Source: Gracilaria vermiculophylla
Lineage: Eukaryota; Rhodophyta; Florideophyceae; Gracilariales; Gracilariaceae
Assembly (NCBI GenBank): GCA_019155205.2
Contig: JAHNZQ020003146.1
Span: 379,113 to 443,112, forward strand
DNA length: 64,000 nt
Direction: 5' to 3'
In this document: positions 9,630 to 23,002 of the stretch, piece by piece
Layout: each line of letters starts with the position of its first letter
Numbering within the stretch: position 1 is the stretch's first letter
The notes under the pieces: generated by a model
Told to the model about the DNA's origin: nothing
The model's database searches: none
Seen by the model: the letters and a program-made list of their open reading frames with translations, nothing else
Program-made: the position numbers and the translations under genes

Positions 9630-12139
9630 GTCACAAACGTCGTTAAATGGGCCGGAGATAAGATGATGTAGCTGGCGAAGACAAATTTTGTTGCACCGTT
9701 TTGTAGGCCAATATTTTTTGTTTCCTGTGGAGCCCTGAGTTGTGAGCTTCGACCCCTCAAAGAGCTTTCAAGGCAATCTTGGATTCATTATTATCAACAT
9801 GATCTGTAGCAGGGGCGTGGCATGTTTCATCTAGCTTTTGAGGAGGTGAATAGTTTACGATTTCATATTCATGAAAGGAGTAAACTTCCTGTGTCGTAGA
9901 GTATACGTGACTGCGAGCTGAAATTGTGTCTGAATGTTTTGTTGTGTTCAATGTTTGCGCTTGCAGTTGTGCATACGACGGAAGTGCACTCATTTCCGAC
10001 AGAGCACAGAGAAAGAACAAATGACACGTTTGAAAATATTGGGAGCGTTGACTCTGGCATGTTCGTCAACATCTCGTCGGCGGAAGCTTGAAAGTTGCCG
10101 ACAAGATGATGATATCTGAAACCCCAGTGTGAAACGTGACTGCATTGCATTGGTTGACAAAAGCTTTGCGTTTTCTTATCATCAACAACGTCAACTCATG
10201 GAATGGGCCTTAGACGGCAACATCTATATCCCGTTGAAAAACACATGTTTTTGATAAATGATAGTTTTGTAGCTTGTCACAATATTTCAATTGCAATAAT
10301 GCTGAGAATATTTCTCGGTCAACCAAAAGGGTTTCTGTGGCAAATAGATCTAAGGAATCATTTTTCCAATCAGAGTATGACACTGAATGCTGTCCTTCAC
10401 CAGAGAGAACCGAAACTGCCTATTAGATGCTTGGCATAGATTTCAGAAAGGATTCATGATACCAAATTGATCGGTTCTTCAGAGTTGAGGGATAAAGTCG
10501 TCATAGACGCATGTCGTGCATAACAGTCACTGCATAAAACGATATGACTACACGGTATGTATGCATTAGCAAACACAACGTACATCTCAGTGCAAAATAA
10601 TAATGCAGGGTAACAGGTTGAGTACAGAAATAATCGATTTTTTCATGTTGAAGATACAAAAATTAACGAAACAATTCGGTTTATTTCAATATCGAGGGTT
10701 CAGTAATAAACGAGAAAATCGTTTCATCTAGTATTGAAAGCCCCTAGAAGATTTCTGAAAAATACAATTTGAGTTGATTACTGAAATGGATTCTTTTACT
10801 ATTCTGACACAAGTTCGACACGCGCCGTTTTGTTAATGCAATAACTTCTCATGCAAAGCGTTTGCTTCGAGCAGAATTGTCAGGAGTTGCCTTTTTCCAT
10901 TTTGTATTTGAATAAGGGCGAGTTTTATTGTAAAGGAGATGCTATTCACCACATTTAAATTGCGCATTTTTATGGACTGCAGTTAAAGCGTGCATTACTA
11001 TGGACTGCATTTGATGCGGGACTTTTTTCCGGACTACGTAGTTTAACTTGTCTCTACAGACCACGCGCCGCCATAAATCGCGACGAGCAGGGCATGTGGC
11101 GCTGGCTGCCTGTTGCGCACTCTACCTTCATTGCCACCGTAATCGGCTTTGCCGTTCGCGCGCTTCTATACATTCTATTTTCCAATGCCATTTACGGCTT
11201 TCTCCCAGCGGCGAAGAGTCCCGCTCTGATGCATTTCCAGCGACTACGTCTGTCAGAGTGACACACTCGAACCTCACGCGCTGCGCCACGTGTAGAAAGT
11301 TTTAGGTCAGGATTATTCCGTGCACCGGACAAATAGGACACCTGTCTGCTTCACAGTAACTATTCCAAGGGAGGACATCGGAGTCTGATGAAACGTGAGC
11401 GGTTGCTAATAAAAATATGAAAAAGCAGTACGATTGGGCGTTTGCAAATGTCTTTACTCCGTGAAAGAAATATGCAACCAAACAATTCTGGCACGTGTGG
11501 CTGAATTCCCACAAAAGTCTCTCTCACGTGAAGCAGGCGTAAGCTCACTAATACTGCATTAAAGTTCCGAAAACAAGTTGTAGAATTAATGTAAGGAGTT
11601 GAATCTTGTATTGTAGATCTGTTTACAAGTGTGTTTCAAAAGTATAGGAAACCAGGCATTTTGATGCAAAATCATCGTTTTTAGTACTTCTGAGCTATCA
11701 AAATCGGTTTTAAAAGAATTTGAAGTTAAACAACCGTTTCAAAATATAAAGTGCACGCCCATTTCTTGGGGTAGTTTCGCACATGGGCTCGTGCTATGAT
11801 TTCCATGGGAGTGAATTAATATGACTAAGTCGCGCGTAAGCGGTCGGTGGCACATGTCTTAGACGTGTGGCACGGGGAACTACCTGAAGGACGGGAGCCT
11901 GGTACAGTGAGTGCATTCGGAAATAAACTGATAGCCAACCGGACAAATATTTGACGCGGTCCTACTCGAACTCGAAAATAAGAACGCCATTTGATGCGTC
12001 AAATATTGGCGCCAAACGGACGGACCGGAACGCCCGATAGAATAAAACCTGAGAGTTCTTTCCTTCCTCCCCTTCCTTGCAAATAGCAAGCACTCCATCG
12101 TTTCGTTATCTCGCTTCGCGCAGAAGTCGCAACACGAAA
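9630..12139. other. AT-rich region without a supported gene
   Basis: Only short unassigned ORFs occur, for example 9757-10020 on the minus strand (87 codons, no recognised motif). Near 11622 a sequence like tacaagtgtgtttcaaaagt resembles the end of a Tc1-family element also seen at 17893, suggesting a relic. Nothing else is supported. Confidence 0.45.
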
Positions 12140-13011
12140 ATGCCTCTCGGTCCAACACCGCATATCAGTGACCTTTTTGCAACACCGGTATCCTCTCCAA
12201 TGGTTACAAGCTCCCCGACAGCCAGAAAAGGTGCTTTTTCTTCACGAAAGACCATACCGTCGCCAATGCAAGGCAAATAGTTTAAAGCCAAAGGTCGGAG
12301 TGGTGCCCCCAACTATAGCAAAGATGATGTTTGCAATATGCTGGATATCATAGAACCTATAGAACCCATTGGCGCTAATATGTGGGCAATGGTAGCTGAT
12401 GAATTCAGAAAGTGATCAATTCAGCATTCACGCCCTCTCCGTGACCAGGAATAACTAAAGAACAAATTTGACAGACTTTGCAACGCAAAGAAGCCTACTG
12501 GGGATTCGACGTGCCCTCCAGATGTACGTAGGGCAAAGCGCATTGCGCAAAATAATCAAGGCACGATTGCCGCGATGCTTGTGGACGACGATAGTGACAA
12601 TGAGGGAGAGACTCACAGCAGCCAAACGGTGAGAACGATCAAGAAGTTTCAGTGACAGGATTTGGTGCGCGCGAAAGGACGCGTCCGATTGCCATGACTG
12701 GTTTACATGGTAAGAATCCAAAGGTAGAGAAAACTTTGGTTCGCAGTGTGGAGTCCATGACCAAGTTTATGGGAGTGATTGCAAGGTCTATATCTACTAC
12801 ATAGGAAGAAGACAGAGGCACGATAGATCATGAACATGTGATTGCAAACGCCATCAAGGAAGAAGCTACAGCGTTTAGAGAGAACGTTAGTAAGAGCATC
12901 GTCGATACAAAAGCCATGATCTCTAGCCTGAGCACGACTCTTCAGGAGCTTGTTGGTACACTGTCTAACGGCTCTGCGGCGGCGTACGAACAGTTACGAA
13001 AATGTTCATAA
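12140..13011 (+). pseudogene. Harbinger-associated Myb/SANT-like protein (DUF6818-type), decayed
   Basis: Starts at ATG 12140 (MPLGPTPHISDLFATP). After a stop, the frame continues with the diagnostic block: NYSKDDVCNMLDIIEPIEP, IGANMWAMVADEFRK, HSRPLRDQE, LKNKFDRLCNAKKPTGD, CPPDVRRAKRIAQ. This is the DUF6818-type Myb/SANT-like domain that I associate with PIF/Harbinger elements, where a second ORF helps the transposase enter the nucleus and bind element ends. The tail is a helical stretch (IVDTKAMISSLSTTLQELVG) ending at 13011. Several stops and at least one frame change make it non-functional. It is convergent with the transposase at 13099-14302, the usual two-gene Harbinger layout. Confidence 0.65.
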
Positions 13012-13098
13012 CGCAAAGACATCCTCCCCGGTTTCCGCCCGCGCGTACTCGCTGGCCCTCGCATTCGCGCACTTTGCTCCTCGCGCTGCAACCCGCGC

Positions 13099-14302
13099 TC
13101 ACGTTAAAGATACGGGTTTGTATGTCGCTGCGATGCGATTACGACTCATGATGCAAGTGCAAAAATTAAATAGGGGAACAGCCAGTTTTATGAGAATACC
13201 GCGACGCTTCGCATATGCAGTCAGTGTAGCGTCCAGCCGAGGAAACGGTCCCTTGAGTGCCCTTATTCCCCGTTCCGCGCTTTGTCTCTCGCTCAAAATT
13301 ACAGTTTGCATTATAAGATCAATGAGTGCGAGCTCTTGGTACTCCGGAATGTTGTTCTTCTCGTTTGTTTTTCGTTCTCGGACAATTTTACCGTTCGTGC
13401 ACCTTGTGTTATTGACAAAAGCCAAGTCTCCCAGGATAGCCATGCCAGGAGGCATTTTTGCGTCCGAAAGTTTATCCGCATAAAGACTAGAGAAAACCGC
13501 CAGCTTGGTGTCGTGCCAGCTTCTCGGGTAATTGATGGCCGCATGTATGATTTCGCCAAAGGAGTTAAACAGAAACAGATTAGTTACTTCTTCTTGTTAA
13601 GTGAGTATATCCTTCATAGTAGGCGTTCTGTATGTCTGCATTTCCATAGTTCTGACACTTGAAATGTCCTCCGTCTGTGATACCAAACACTTCTTTTAGA
13701 AGAGCACCAAACCTTCGATTGTTTTCTAATAGAGCTACGGAGGCCTTCTGTTTGTCCCTTGTCGGCCAGCGCACATAAAAATGTTCTGCAGTTGGTGCGC
13801 TTATTGCTTCCAAGAGGACATAAAGATCAAAGTTCAGCCAGACACACAGAGTAGACAGAACAATTTCAAAAAAGGGACATCGCTGGTAAGATTTGCACTT
13901 TGTTTTCAGGTAGTTGAGCGTTAGACCAAAAAGATCTATTGATAGCAAAAGTGGTTTTCTACCGAGTTTAGAAACTGTACGTCGGAAGGAGCTTCCTTCA
14001 TTCTGTTGGTGTTCTGCTGTTGTGAAAAGCAGAAGAAGCGTGTTCGTAAAAATTGACCTAATAAAGTTCGTGGTTATGATGAAGTCACTGTCTGTTCCCC
14101 ATTTGAGCAACCATTGCCTGGTTGTGTGTTCCGTAGACCTCGTTGGATGAATGAGCCCTGCACGTGTGTACTGAGCTGCACGGTGAGTACGACGGTACAG
14201 CCGTCGGGGATTACGGTGTTTGATTGATATTAGGACGCTTAAGGTAGCCCTATGACTGGCTATAAAAGCAGCTCCAAGTGCTTGTCGGAGTCTTAAGCTC
14301 AT
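13099..14302 (-). pseudogene. PIF/Harbinger-type transposase 2, one frameshift
   Basis: Two overlapping minus-strand frames (14302-13580, then continuing through 13455-13099) form one transposase. N-terminal part: LFGLTLNYLKTKCKSYQR and PFFEIVLSTLC (HTH-like). Catalytic motifs: VFGITDGGHFKCQ (first Asp), PPGMAILGDLAFV (second Asp), SAERGIRALKGPFPRL (third Glu). FNSFGEIIHAAINYP and SWHDTKLA are also family hallmarks. One single-base frameshift near 13580 breaks the frame, so it is only lightly decayed. It is a different subfamily from the transposase at 6080-7140. Together with the DUF6818-type ORF at 12140-13011 it makes a two-gene element; the terminal inverted repeats were not located. Confidence 0.75.
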
Positions 14303-14550
14303 TGGAAACTTGTGCTGAGCTCAGAGTTTTGGCGGAACATTTGGTGGTTAGCATGGACTCTCCAAGGTTCCATGCTTGTCGCCATATTTGGTCGGGGACA
14401 GACCAAATGAGAAATGAGTTGACTTTCTTTTATTGGCACAAATTTGGCGAGAACGTCCATCTGGAAATCTCCGAATGCACTCAGTACACGGGCGGTGGCC
14501 CAAATGTCCGGATATTTATTTATTTAGTAATTCCTCTATTTAGTTAATTA

Positions 14551-15096
14551 GCACTACAGTACTTAATGGCGCCGGCGTCACCACCGCCACCCACAAGGAG
14601 CGCTCTCATGTTATCAACCAGGCCGCATGGTGCATTACTAGGCCAACGTGGGCTACAATCCCCCTAAAGAATTGTATAATGTAGATTTTTTTCGTAAAGA
14701 AATATAGGTAATTGGACTGGTGTGCAGATGTGAGTTCTGTCCAGTGGGGCTCCCGGCACTGTTCTTCATTTACAGGTCGAGCCTCACCTCTAGGGAAAGG
14801 AAACAAAGCACCCTTTAGTCTTCTTCTACTTCTTCCTGTTGGAAACTCTTGTCTCACACCTACAGATTTCTAAGCCGCCGATCTCCAGGTCGCCTCATAG
14901 CAGCCTCAGTTGGAGCATTACCCCCCGAGTGCACCTTATTCTCCGCTTGGTGCATGCGGACCCTCCTTCAGGATTCTTGCGGCCCGGGGCCGTGATTACT
15001 GGAGACTATCTTTAGGAACTCGTGCCTTTCGAGTCACCAAAAATTCTAAAGGACATTGTGCGCTATCATTTTGAAGGAAGGACTGACGATACCACG
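14551..15096 (+). repeat. LTR family copy B (diverged)
   Basis: The most diverged of four copies of the 552-bp LTR. Shared blocks include tctaagccgccgatctccag and cgagtcaccaaaaattcta. The right end (ataccacg) matches the family end; the left end is weak and its position is estimated from the family length. No target duplication could be confirmed. Confidence 0.5.
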
Positions 15097-16676
15097 GGAA
15101 CCAAGATTACGGCTCTGAACCTTTCTCCTACGTCGGTATGTGCCTCTCGAGCCGGATATTCCATAACGTACGGTTGTGCATCCGTTTTGTTCGCTGATAG
15201 CGCCCATACTTGGGAATTTTACCAGTCTTTCTGTGCGGGCTCCTTGCACCAGGATTTTTTCCGCTCGCTGTTGTTTTCCTTACGGCTACCTCCTTTTCTG
15301 TCCCCTTTTTGGTACATTTTTAACCTTGCGGTTCCGGCGACCCGTGCTCCCCCTTCGTTTTTCAACTCTTACTTCCACGGAGGCATCACAAATTCAGACA
15401 CCCGCCTTGTGGGGATCTTTCTTACACATCTCCCCGCAAGCGCTGCCGGGGCAGCCACGGTTTTACACCCGAAATTGTCGTGATGTTCCCTTGAGAGGGC
15501 TCCACCGCCGAAATTCCTCTGCCGAGGAAGATTCGGACGTCTTCGTGGGCTCTTCCCGCTTGCGGGCCATTGCACTACGAAATCATCGGACATTTTATTT
15601 TCAAACTTCATTTTGCCTTCTTCAGTAGTTGATTTTTGAATTTGTGTAATAAATGATGCTAATCTAATTCAACGCTTTTGCATCGCGTTTCTCTAACGTT
15701 CCATAGTTAATATATTCAAACTTTTCGCGGTATTTTCAAAACTTTTGTTTTAATCAAAACCTGTGGAGAATGGCCGGCATTGGCCGTAAATCATACTAAC
15801 AAGTACTTCTTTTCATTTTCAAAGCGGTGAATGTGAACTAAACGCAAAAGTAACTGCGTGGCATTAGTTTATAGATAGCGAAGAATGTTTTTCATTGTTA
15901 TAGACTACTAAACTACGACTTTATATTGGTGGAAAAGCAGTTTACATTTCTTTTAAGATATGTAAACTTTTATATAAAGTTTTGTGAAAGCATCTATAAG
16001 AATTTTTTAGTCAATAATGCTTACTAAAAAGGCTTTTTGTGTAGTTTTTTTCATCGAGAGTCCAGTTCATAGCATAATATAAACTCCGATAGAACTATAT
16101 TATGTTCGTTTTTTGTTTCATCTTTTATGCTCATTATAGCAATAAAAAAAAGCGCTGTTGTTCATCTAAATCGAAGTTTTACTCAATATAAAATACATTC
16201 TTTTCGCAGCTATAGTTCTTTTGGTGCTCAATGCACCCTGCAGCCTGTTCCATCCTTTTTTATTTTATTTTGATATTTTGGAAGAAAAGTCTGTTCCATT
16301 TATGAAGCAAAAGAGTTTTAATTTATATGTTACTATTTCCGTTTTATTCATTTTTTGTAAACATACCGTTCTTTTAATGGATGTGTGTAGTGCAAAATAA
16401 ACTGCTATGATATTATTCTTGCTAAACGTTATGCTGAGCACTGCAGATGAGAATTTTAAAGATATCATTAAAGTGTTATTTTTTTATTATAGTAAATGTG
16501 TTAGAAAATGGTATAAAATTGAGAACTATGGCCTAAATGTAAGAAAGATCTATACTTTTAAAACACGTATTTGAAGATTTTAATGAACAGGGATGGCCAC
16601 AGTGTGCAAAAATATATTTTTTAGCGCGCCTTTGCACTGTCCTTAAATTTTGAAACGCACTGTAGGTAGTAGATAT
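15097..16676. other. no supported gene; GC-rich LTR-like stretch then AT-rich DNA with a Tc1 terminus
   Basis: 15190-15600 is GC-rich and partly matches 18650-19030 (both contain gccgaggaag-type and attgcactac blocks), so it may be an old LTR fragment. 15650-16640 is AT-rich with no gene. At about 16652-16665 the sequence ttgaaacgcactgta is the reverse complement of the Tc1 terminus, marking the end of an older copy directly before the next Tc1. Confidence 0.4.
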
Positions 16677-17892
16677 ACAGTGCGTTTCAAAATCATGTTA
16701 CCACTAAAACGTGCGCCAAAACTGTACTGTAGGCTACATTTTGCACATAATCTATGTAGAATCGTTCTAAAGGATATGTACACCGTCTTTTTTTCTAGTA
16801 AACATGGCTCGAGGTCCTCCACTTTCCAAGCAATAACAGCTTCAAATCCTCAAGCCAAATGCCGAAAAGAATTCCAACTGTGCTGTCACTTGAGTATTGA
16901 AGCGTTCAAGACTCAAAGCTGCTAATCTTCATAAAGCTCCCACTCTTTACGGATTAATATGATCTCCAAGACGCCCTAAAAGGCTCAATCCAACTGACAA
17001 CCGAGAAGTTAAAAGAGAGTTGTGCAAAGGAAAATTAACGTGCATAAAAATTGGAATGGGTCTCAATCTCGACGTTTCAAAGTCCACTATATTCGGGCAC
17101 ATGAAGAACAAAAAACTATTAAGGTACAAAAAAAATGAAGAAAACGTTTTTTCTTCCTGACCAACACATGTAAAAGGGAGTTGACTGGTGTGCCCGAAAA
17201 GCCTAATGGAATAAAGAATGGGAAAGTGTTACTTTTACTGATGACAAGAAGGTCAATTTGGACGGACCAGGTTGCTACTAAGTTTATTGGCATAATATTT
17301 CTAAGGAAGGTCATGAACTATGTACCGGGCACTCATGTGGAGGCTCTGTAATGGTCTGGGCGGGCATTTTTAAAAAATGCCTCACTAAAATTACATTTAT
17401 TGAAACAACCATGAATGCGGAAAAATATCAAGACGTTGTATACAATTATTTGCTTCCATTTGGTTTATGTTATTATGAAAACAATTTCATTTTTCAACAG
17501 GATAATGCGCCAGTACACACTGCATCTTTAATAAAAAATTGGCTACATGAGTCAGAGATATCTGTTTTAGAGTGACCGGCGTGCTCACCAGATTTGAACC
17601 CAATCGAAAACGTTTGGGAACTACTGACCAGAATGCTTCATGCGCATGGAAGGCAATTTCAGACAGGTTTTGATTTAGAAAGCTGCATTAAAAACTACTA
17701 GAAATCTATAACAGTTTCAAGTGTGGAACAGAACATCAATTCGATGCTGAAGTGTTGCATTAGCTATATACAGCAAAAAGGATACGAGAGAAACTATAGA
17801 GCGTCGCGCTTTAAAAATTTTTTACTGATAATTATATGTTCTTAAAACGGTTTTTAGACTATAAGTTTTCCTGAATACCGTTTTTGTCGGCG
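16677..17892 (+). mobile_element. Tc1/mariner element, decayed, 3' end truncated
   Basis: Begins with the terminal repeat TACAGTGCGTTTCAAAA at 16677. The transposase reading frame starts at 16804 (MARGPPLSKQ then a stop) and can be followed with several stops and shifts: KSTIFGHM, then the open block 17351-17575 with VWAGIF, the second Asp in FQQDNAPVHTASL, and after a stop SPDLNPIENVWELL with the catalytic Glu. The Asp-Glu spacing is 34 residues, so DD34E. The 3' terminus is missing: at 17893 a different Tc1-type terminus (TATAGTGCGGTGTCAAAAG) begins. Confidence 0.8.
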
Positions 17893-19990
17893 TATAGTGC
17901 GGTGTCAAAAGTATAAAACCAGCGCCTCAGGAGAAAAGAAAGAACGAAATCAACTTAAACTAGTATTATTGTCGAACTGTCCAAAATCTGTTTTGAATGA
18001 AATAAACCAAGCACAGATATCAGCAGTACGTTTTATGCATTATGTAAAATGGAATACATAGCAACCCAGAAATATAAAACTGAAACAGTTTTGCAACCAT
18101 TCGCGCCAAAAAACCACAGAATCAAAGCCCTATTTTATCGTACATACCGCCTGGCCGTATTCTTTGGGCACTTGTTGAAGTGCAATGCCCTCTAGGGAGG
18201 TTTTTCCTCGGCACATTGCCGATTCATTGGATTTCGGTTAGGCCGGACTTATGAGAACCGTTAATGTCGCGAGTACGATTCGCGTCCGTTTGCGAGATGG
18301 GTTCCAGAGTAACCGACGCGGCGCGTGTCGCGCGCCATGGCACGCGCGCGGCAGCCACGCACGACCGGATTGCTACAGTACGAGCACCAGGTGGAACTTG
18401 CCTTGAACGGTTGATTAAGTATTTTTGGCTCTTTTATTTATATAGTTGTTTCGGCCCTTTCGGCTCTAGAGCTACAGTATTTGGCGTGACGGCACTTCGG
18501 CCATCGTGCACAATAAGCCGCACCAAGCGGAATCTTTGGTATGGACTTGCCACCCACGCGGGTAACTCTCTCGTAACCTTGAAGATGTACGCCGTGGACA
18601 ACAGAATTCAACCGCCCGTCACACCGAAAACCTTTATCTGGAATATTTTTCCCTTCATTCAGGGTTTCCCTCCTACGAGGGTATCCCCACCGGATTTCCG
18701 GTCTACCACTTTTGGACTACGTCTGCCATCCGCTCAACGCGGCTTGCTCGAAACCCGCGCGGCCCAATACATTGCCTGGCTGCGCCGAGATAGCCCGACA
18801 TATTACAGGGAATTCTCACCGAACCTTACGGACACTGCCCCAATCACAGGACTTGCCGGATCCCCGGTTTCTCCATTTGTCTTCCTCTTGCACCCGTTGC
18901 GAGGGCTTGGCCGCGGAGTTACGCCCGGCTCATGTGCCTCGCCCGAGGAAGGCTTTGCCCCTTAACTAGCTCGTGAGTGGGAGTTTCGAACATCCTTCGT
19001 GGTGTTTTCCCATTTTCGGTATTGCACTACAACTGGTAACATAATACTTGAAAGCTCCTGAAACGTATGGAACGAAAAAAAGAAACGGAAGAGCTCAAAA
19101 ACTCACAGTCCGAAAAAAACGAAGGCTCTTCAATGAAACTAAGAAAACCGGGGAGAGTAGTTTCACGCTTAAAAATTATGTGCAGCTCTCTGTATCTGTT
19201 TCCATCATCCGTCATGCGCTTAAAGACAAAAATCAGTTTGACTACAGGAAGCCATAGCACACTTTCTTCTTGACGCCGAATCATAAAAACGCCCGTCCGG
19301 ATTGGGATTCTGAACACGTCACTTTTTGTTTATTGCAGTGGTGCAAAGTAATATTAACGCATGAGAAGAAGTTTAATTTGGATCGATCTGATCGGTTTTC
19401 GTCATATTGGCATGCAGTTGGTTCTGAACAGCGTTTTTTTTAAAGGTCAGGAAGAAGGAGGAGGCTTAATGTTTTGCAGCTGTGATTCTTATTTTGATAG
19501 GGGTCATTTGGTAAATATGAATGGAAGTCAGAGCTTTACAAAATATACGAAGCTTCTCGCTGATAATGTATTAAAATAGGTTGGGTCGCAATAACGCACG
19601 GATTATCATGGAATTTTCAGCGAGACAACTGTCCTATTTATTTATCTAGGCACTCTCAAAAATGGCTTACTTTGTAAACCATTCGTGTACTGTCTTGGCC
19701 TCGCTGTGCGCCTGACAGGAACCCAATTGAAAATCTTTAGGCTGTTTTGCCACGTCGTGTGCATTACAGCACGCGTAAATTTTGTATTTTGGCGGAGCTA
19801 AAAAAACTGTTTTTCCTAAGTGGGAAAATAAAGGCGATGAGATACTGGAAGCTCATATTGACAGCACGCAGCGTCGTTGCGTAGCTGTTGTCTCCTCCCA
19901 AGGGGCAGAAACGGAATATTAAGCAAGTAATGGAGTTTAAGCTTTGCATCTATAAATTGGTCCACTGCTTTTGAATACTTAAAAGTAGTA
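17893..19990 (+). mobile_element. second Tc1-family relic, with GC-rich insertion
   Basis: A terminus-like sequence at 17893 and coding relics from 19040 to about 19960: KKRNGRAQKLTVRKKRR, then HEKKFNLDRSDRFSSYWH (first Asp region), and PDRNPIENL (catalytic Glu region). All frames are heavily broken. 18180-19030 between them is GC-rich and unrelated; its 233-codon open frame (18264-18965) shows no family motif and it shares blocks with 15190-15600, so it is probably an LTR-like insertion. Limits are approximate. Confidence 0.45.
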
Positions 19991-20915
19991 TTTTACTGAC
20001 TGCTAGTATACTTTGATGTTATCTAAATTATTTTTGACGAATTATGCTTTCTTTTGTCTTTAGGTCATTGTAATCTTAGAATTGGTGTGCTGTGGCATGG
20101 TAAGTATTGTAGTAATACCGTGAATAGGTACCATGGGTGATGTGCACTGGATGCACGGCGCATCGCCGTTTTGGTCTCTCTAGAGGTATTGTCAATAGCT
20201 AGGTTGGTTATTGATTTTACAGTGCTGTAACCGAGGTGCCTTTCGAGGGCACCTCTCGGTGGCCACGTGGCTTGGCCGGCCGCAGCGACCCGGGAGCCTC
20301 GCATGGTGAGTATACTCATCGTACGAGCCACCCCCGTCACAAGATATAAAGGCAAGCGTCTCTTGGACAACTCTACCCCCGTTTTGGTTTCTGCAGTCGA
20401 TCATTACGGCTCGTCTATTACCCTGCGGTTCTACTAGCGCCCGTGTTTTGCATTTCATCACTTCCAAAATAGGGGCATTCTACGGGACAGCTATCTCGCA
20501 CCCCCAGTGGTTGTGCTACCGCGTACCTCTCAGGTTTCCTTTTCACACCTTCAAGGTTGAGCTTTCCTCGCGCTCCCTAGCCACGCGTCCACACGAACAC
20601 CTTTTGGTTTCTAGTCTCTCTGATTATACCACATTTTGGTCTCCCGACTTAGAACTGTGTACCCACCAAAATTGATTTGCAGAATAAGAAGGGCAGGAAG
20701 TGGATCTGGATACCATTTGGTTTGCAAGGATCACTGTAAAGCGATGCAGTCTATCATCAGTTTACCTACACAGATATTTCTAACCTGCACAGAAGACCGA
20801 AAGGTTCGTCGAGTCGAGGATCGGGCGTTGGCCCGTCCTACTCGTCCTTACAACCAATCATGGATAACCCGGAGGTTTTGCTCCTTGGAAAAACCTTTCC
20901 GGTGCACGCCGACAA

Positions 20916-23002
20916 TTGGGAACAGGCCACGAAGAGCGCCGTTCCCCACTGTCCGCGTGCAACGATTCGGTGGATGCCCCGGTTCTCGAACCATCGGAGG
21001 GCACCCCGTCTAACTCGATGGTTCTTCTTGCCCTATCGGAAGAACCACTGTTGCTTGTGCTACAATTAGATTTGGGATCGATCACCAAAATGGTCGTGGT
21101 TCGAGCCATGCAAGCGCTGGCCGACCAGCTCCCAGCGATGGTTTTCCAGTTCCTCGAGCAGGAAGCTCGGGAATACGTAGACCACATGGTACAGGAATCC
21201 CTGAAGGAGCACGCAGTCACGGCTCCGCAGGGCCCACAACCAGGAGAGGTTGTTCCGCCCACCATTGATGAAAACCAGAAGGCCGTCCTGCCGGTACAGA
21301 CTGTTCAATACAACCTTCCGCATTACCAAATTTGTGAGAAGCACGATGACCGATTTCGGAATGAAGCTACCCCTCGGGATGAGGAGGGCCCGAAGATAAT
21401 CTACCTCCCAAAACCTGTTGGTAGCGCTGCGCGAGGTGTCAACGCTGGCGACCCTTGCGGCAATGGTGGTTCTTGAAGCTCGGAGGACGAGCGAAATCGC
21501 AAAACTAAAGGTAAAAAAAAGAAGAGAGCCGCACCGACAAAGAAAAGGGGTCATAAGTCCGAATCCGACTCTTTAGGCTTGGAAATCGGTTCGAATTCTA
21601 ATGAGGATGACCAAAAAGATTCGCCGAAACACCGTCAAATTCCCCGCCGTAAAAAGGGAAAAGAAGACCGCATGGGTAAGACTAAGTAGTACGACTCAGC
21701 GGAGTCTGTTTTCGACACTTATGCCGACCTGGAGGTGATCCAACCGCTTAACGATTTGATCATTAAAGCAGTTGACTACCGCACCTACCGGTAGGCTAAT
21801 TGGGATGCTGAGTATATCAAAATGGTCGCTTAGAACATAACTAGGCACCACAAGTGGCTTAGTTTTCAAATGGGTGACACTCGCTTCTCGGGTGATGACC
21901 CCGTCGCTATCATTGACTTTTTTCAGAGCTTCAAGATAGCATGTGATCAGAACGGGTTTTCAGAGAGAGCGGCCATGTGGCTGTTCCAAATCTATCTCAA
22001 GGGTCAAGGGGACGACATAGTCCACGGCCGCCTGTAGGGCAATACCACGGCGGTGGATGAGCAACACATCGAGCTCTTGCGCTCGTTCTCACAGGTGGTC
22101 AACTTCCTACTAGAAACCTACGCGACAGATGAGGTGATTTAGAAAGCCTACTCGGAGGTTATCTACCATCGCAAGCGGCAAGGATAAACTGAATCAGAAT
22201 ATGCTTGGTCGCTATACGCAACGGCGTCCCGATGCGGGAGCGTGTTTACCACCACTAGGTTAAAATCCATGTTCGCCGACAACGTGGATAGACCAATCTG
22301 GTCACAGGTTAGAAACCACTAGGCGAAAAACCGCAAGGTGGATTACAATGGTTTGGACGGCCTTGCAAGGGTCTGGACCACACGCTTCGCCTCGAAAAAC
22401 AAGCCGCGCTGCCCCCATTCGCAAAAACCATAAAAGATAAGCCGACACAGTCCGTTCTCGACGTCGAAGAATTGTCTGAAACGGACCCTGGACCCACTTG
22501 GCACTCACCGTACGGTACCGCCATCCTCTTGGTTAACGGGGCGCCGACCGCCGGGTCGCTATCTCTATCCCAGTGGGCAACGATGGCCCCCGGCAGCCCC
22601 CACCCGCACTTGGTTGCCAGCCCGCCGTCTTCATTATAAGTTCCATCATCGGTATCGGCTCCGTCGCCGAAGGTCTCAGCCGCTCCGGCCCAAGTCCTCG
22701 CGATACCACACCAGGATGGAAAGGGTCAGTCATCGTATCGAACTGCACTCACGCACCCGCGGGCTGATCGGCCGAATCAACGTGCCTCACCAATGGCAAC
22801 AGGAAACCCCAATACGGGTGAACTCCTGTGTTGGTTCTGCCTTTCACCGGAACACCTCATGACCGCTTGCCGGAAGGTCGAGCCGCAGGCGCGAGCGGCA
22901 TTTCTGCAGACGCGGCTCCAGAACCAACGTGGTATATTTCGCACGCCATCGAAGGGAATGCGTACTGTCAATTCACCTGTGCCACAGGCTCTACCTGAAT
23001 AG
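20916..23002 (+). pseudogene. gypsy 2 gag with CCHC zinc knuckle
   Basis: Open stretch 20916-21476, then the same frame continues with stops through a Lys-rich region and a capsid-like block (DTRFSGDDPVAIIDFFQSFK, then SERAAMWLFQIYLKG) to an RNA-binding knuckle at 22829-22870: CWFCLSPEHLMTAC, a perfect C-x2-C-x4-H-x4-C. Gag forms the particle that packages element RNA. At least eight stops are present, several at positions where CAG is likely. Confidence 0.7.

Noticed and set aside
11260..11300. tRNA/SINE fragment (ggcgcagcgc and gttcgag on the minus strand)
   Set aside because: A- and B-box-like words are only a few bases apart, incompatible with a tRNA, and no repeat copy was found.
15022..15190. 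Transposase N-terminus encoded by the repeat copies (YYLE-RTDDTT-like frame)
   Set aside because: The frame is not kept between copies A-D, and copy D is precisely an LTR-type insertion inside the pogo-like gene. The apparent coding similarity is a by-product of repeat similarity.
18264..18965. 233-codon ORF as a host gene
   Set aside because: No domain; part of the sequence recurs at 15190-15600 with the frame broken, so it is repeat DNA.
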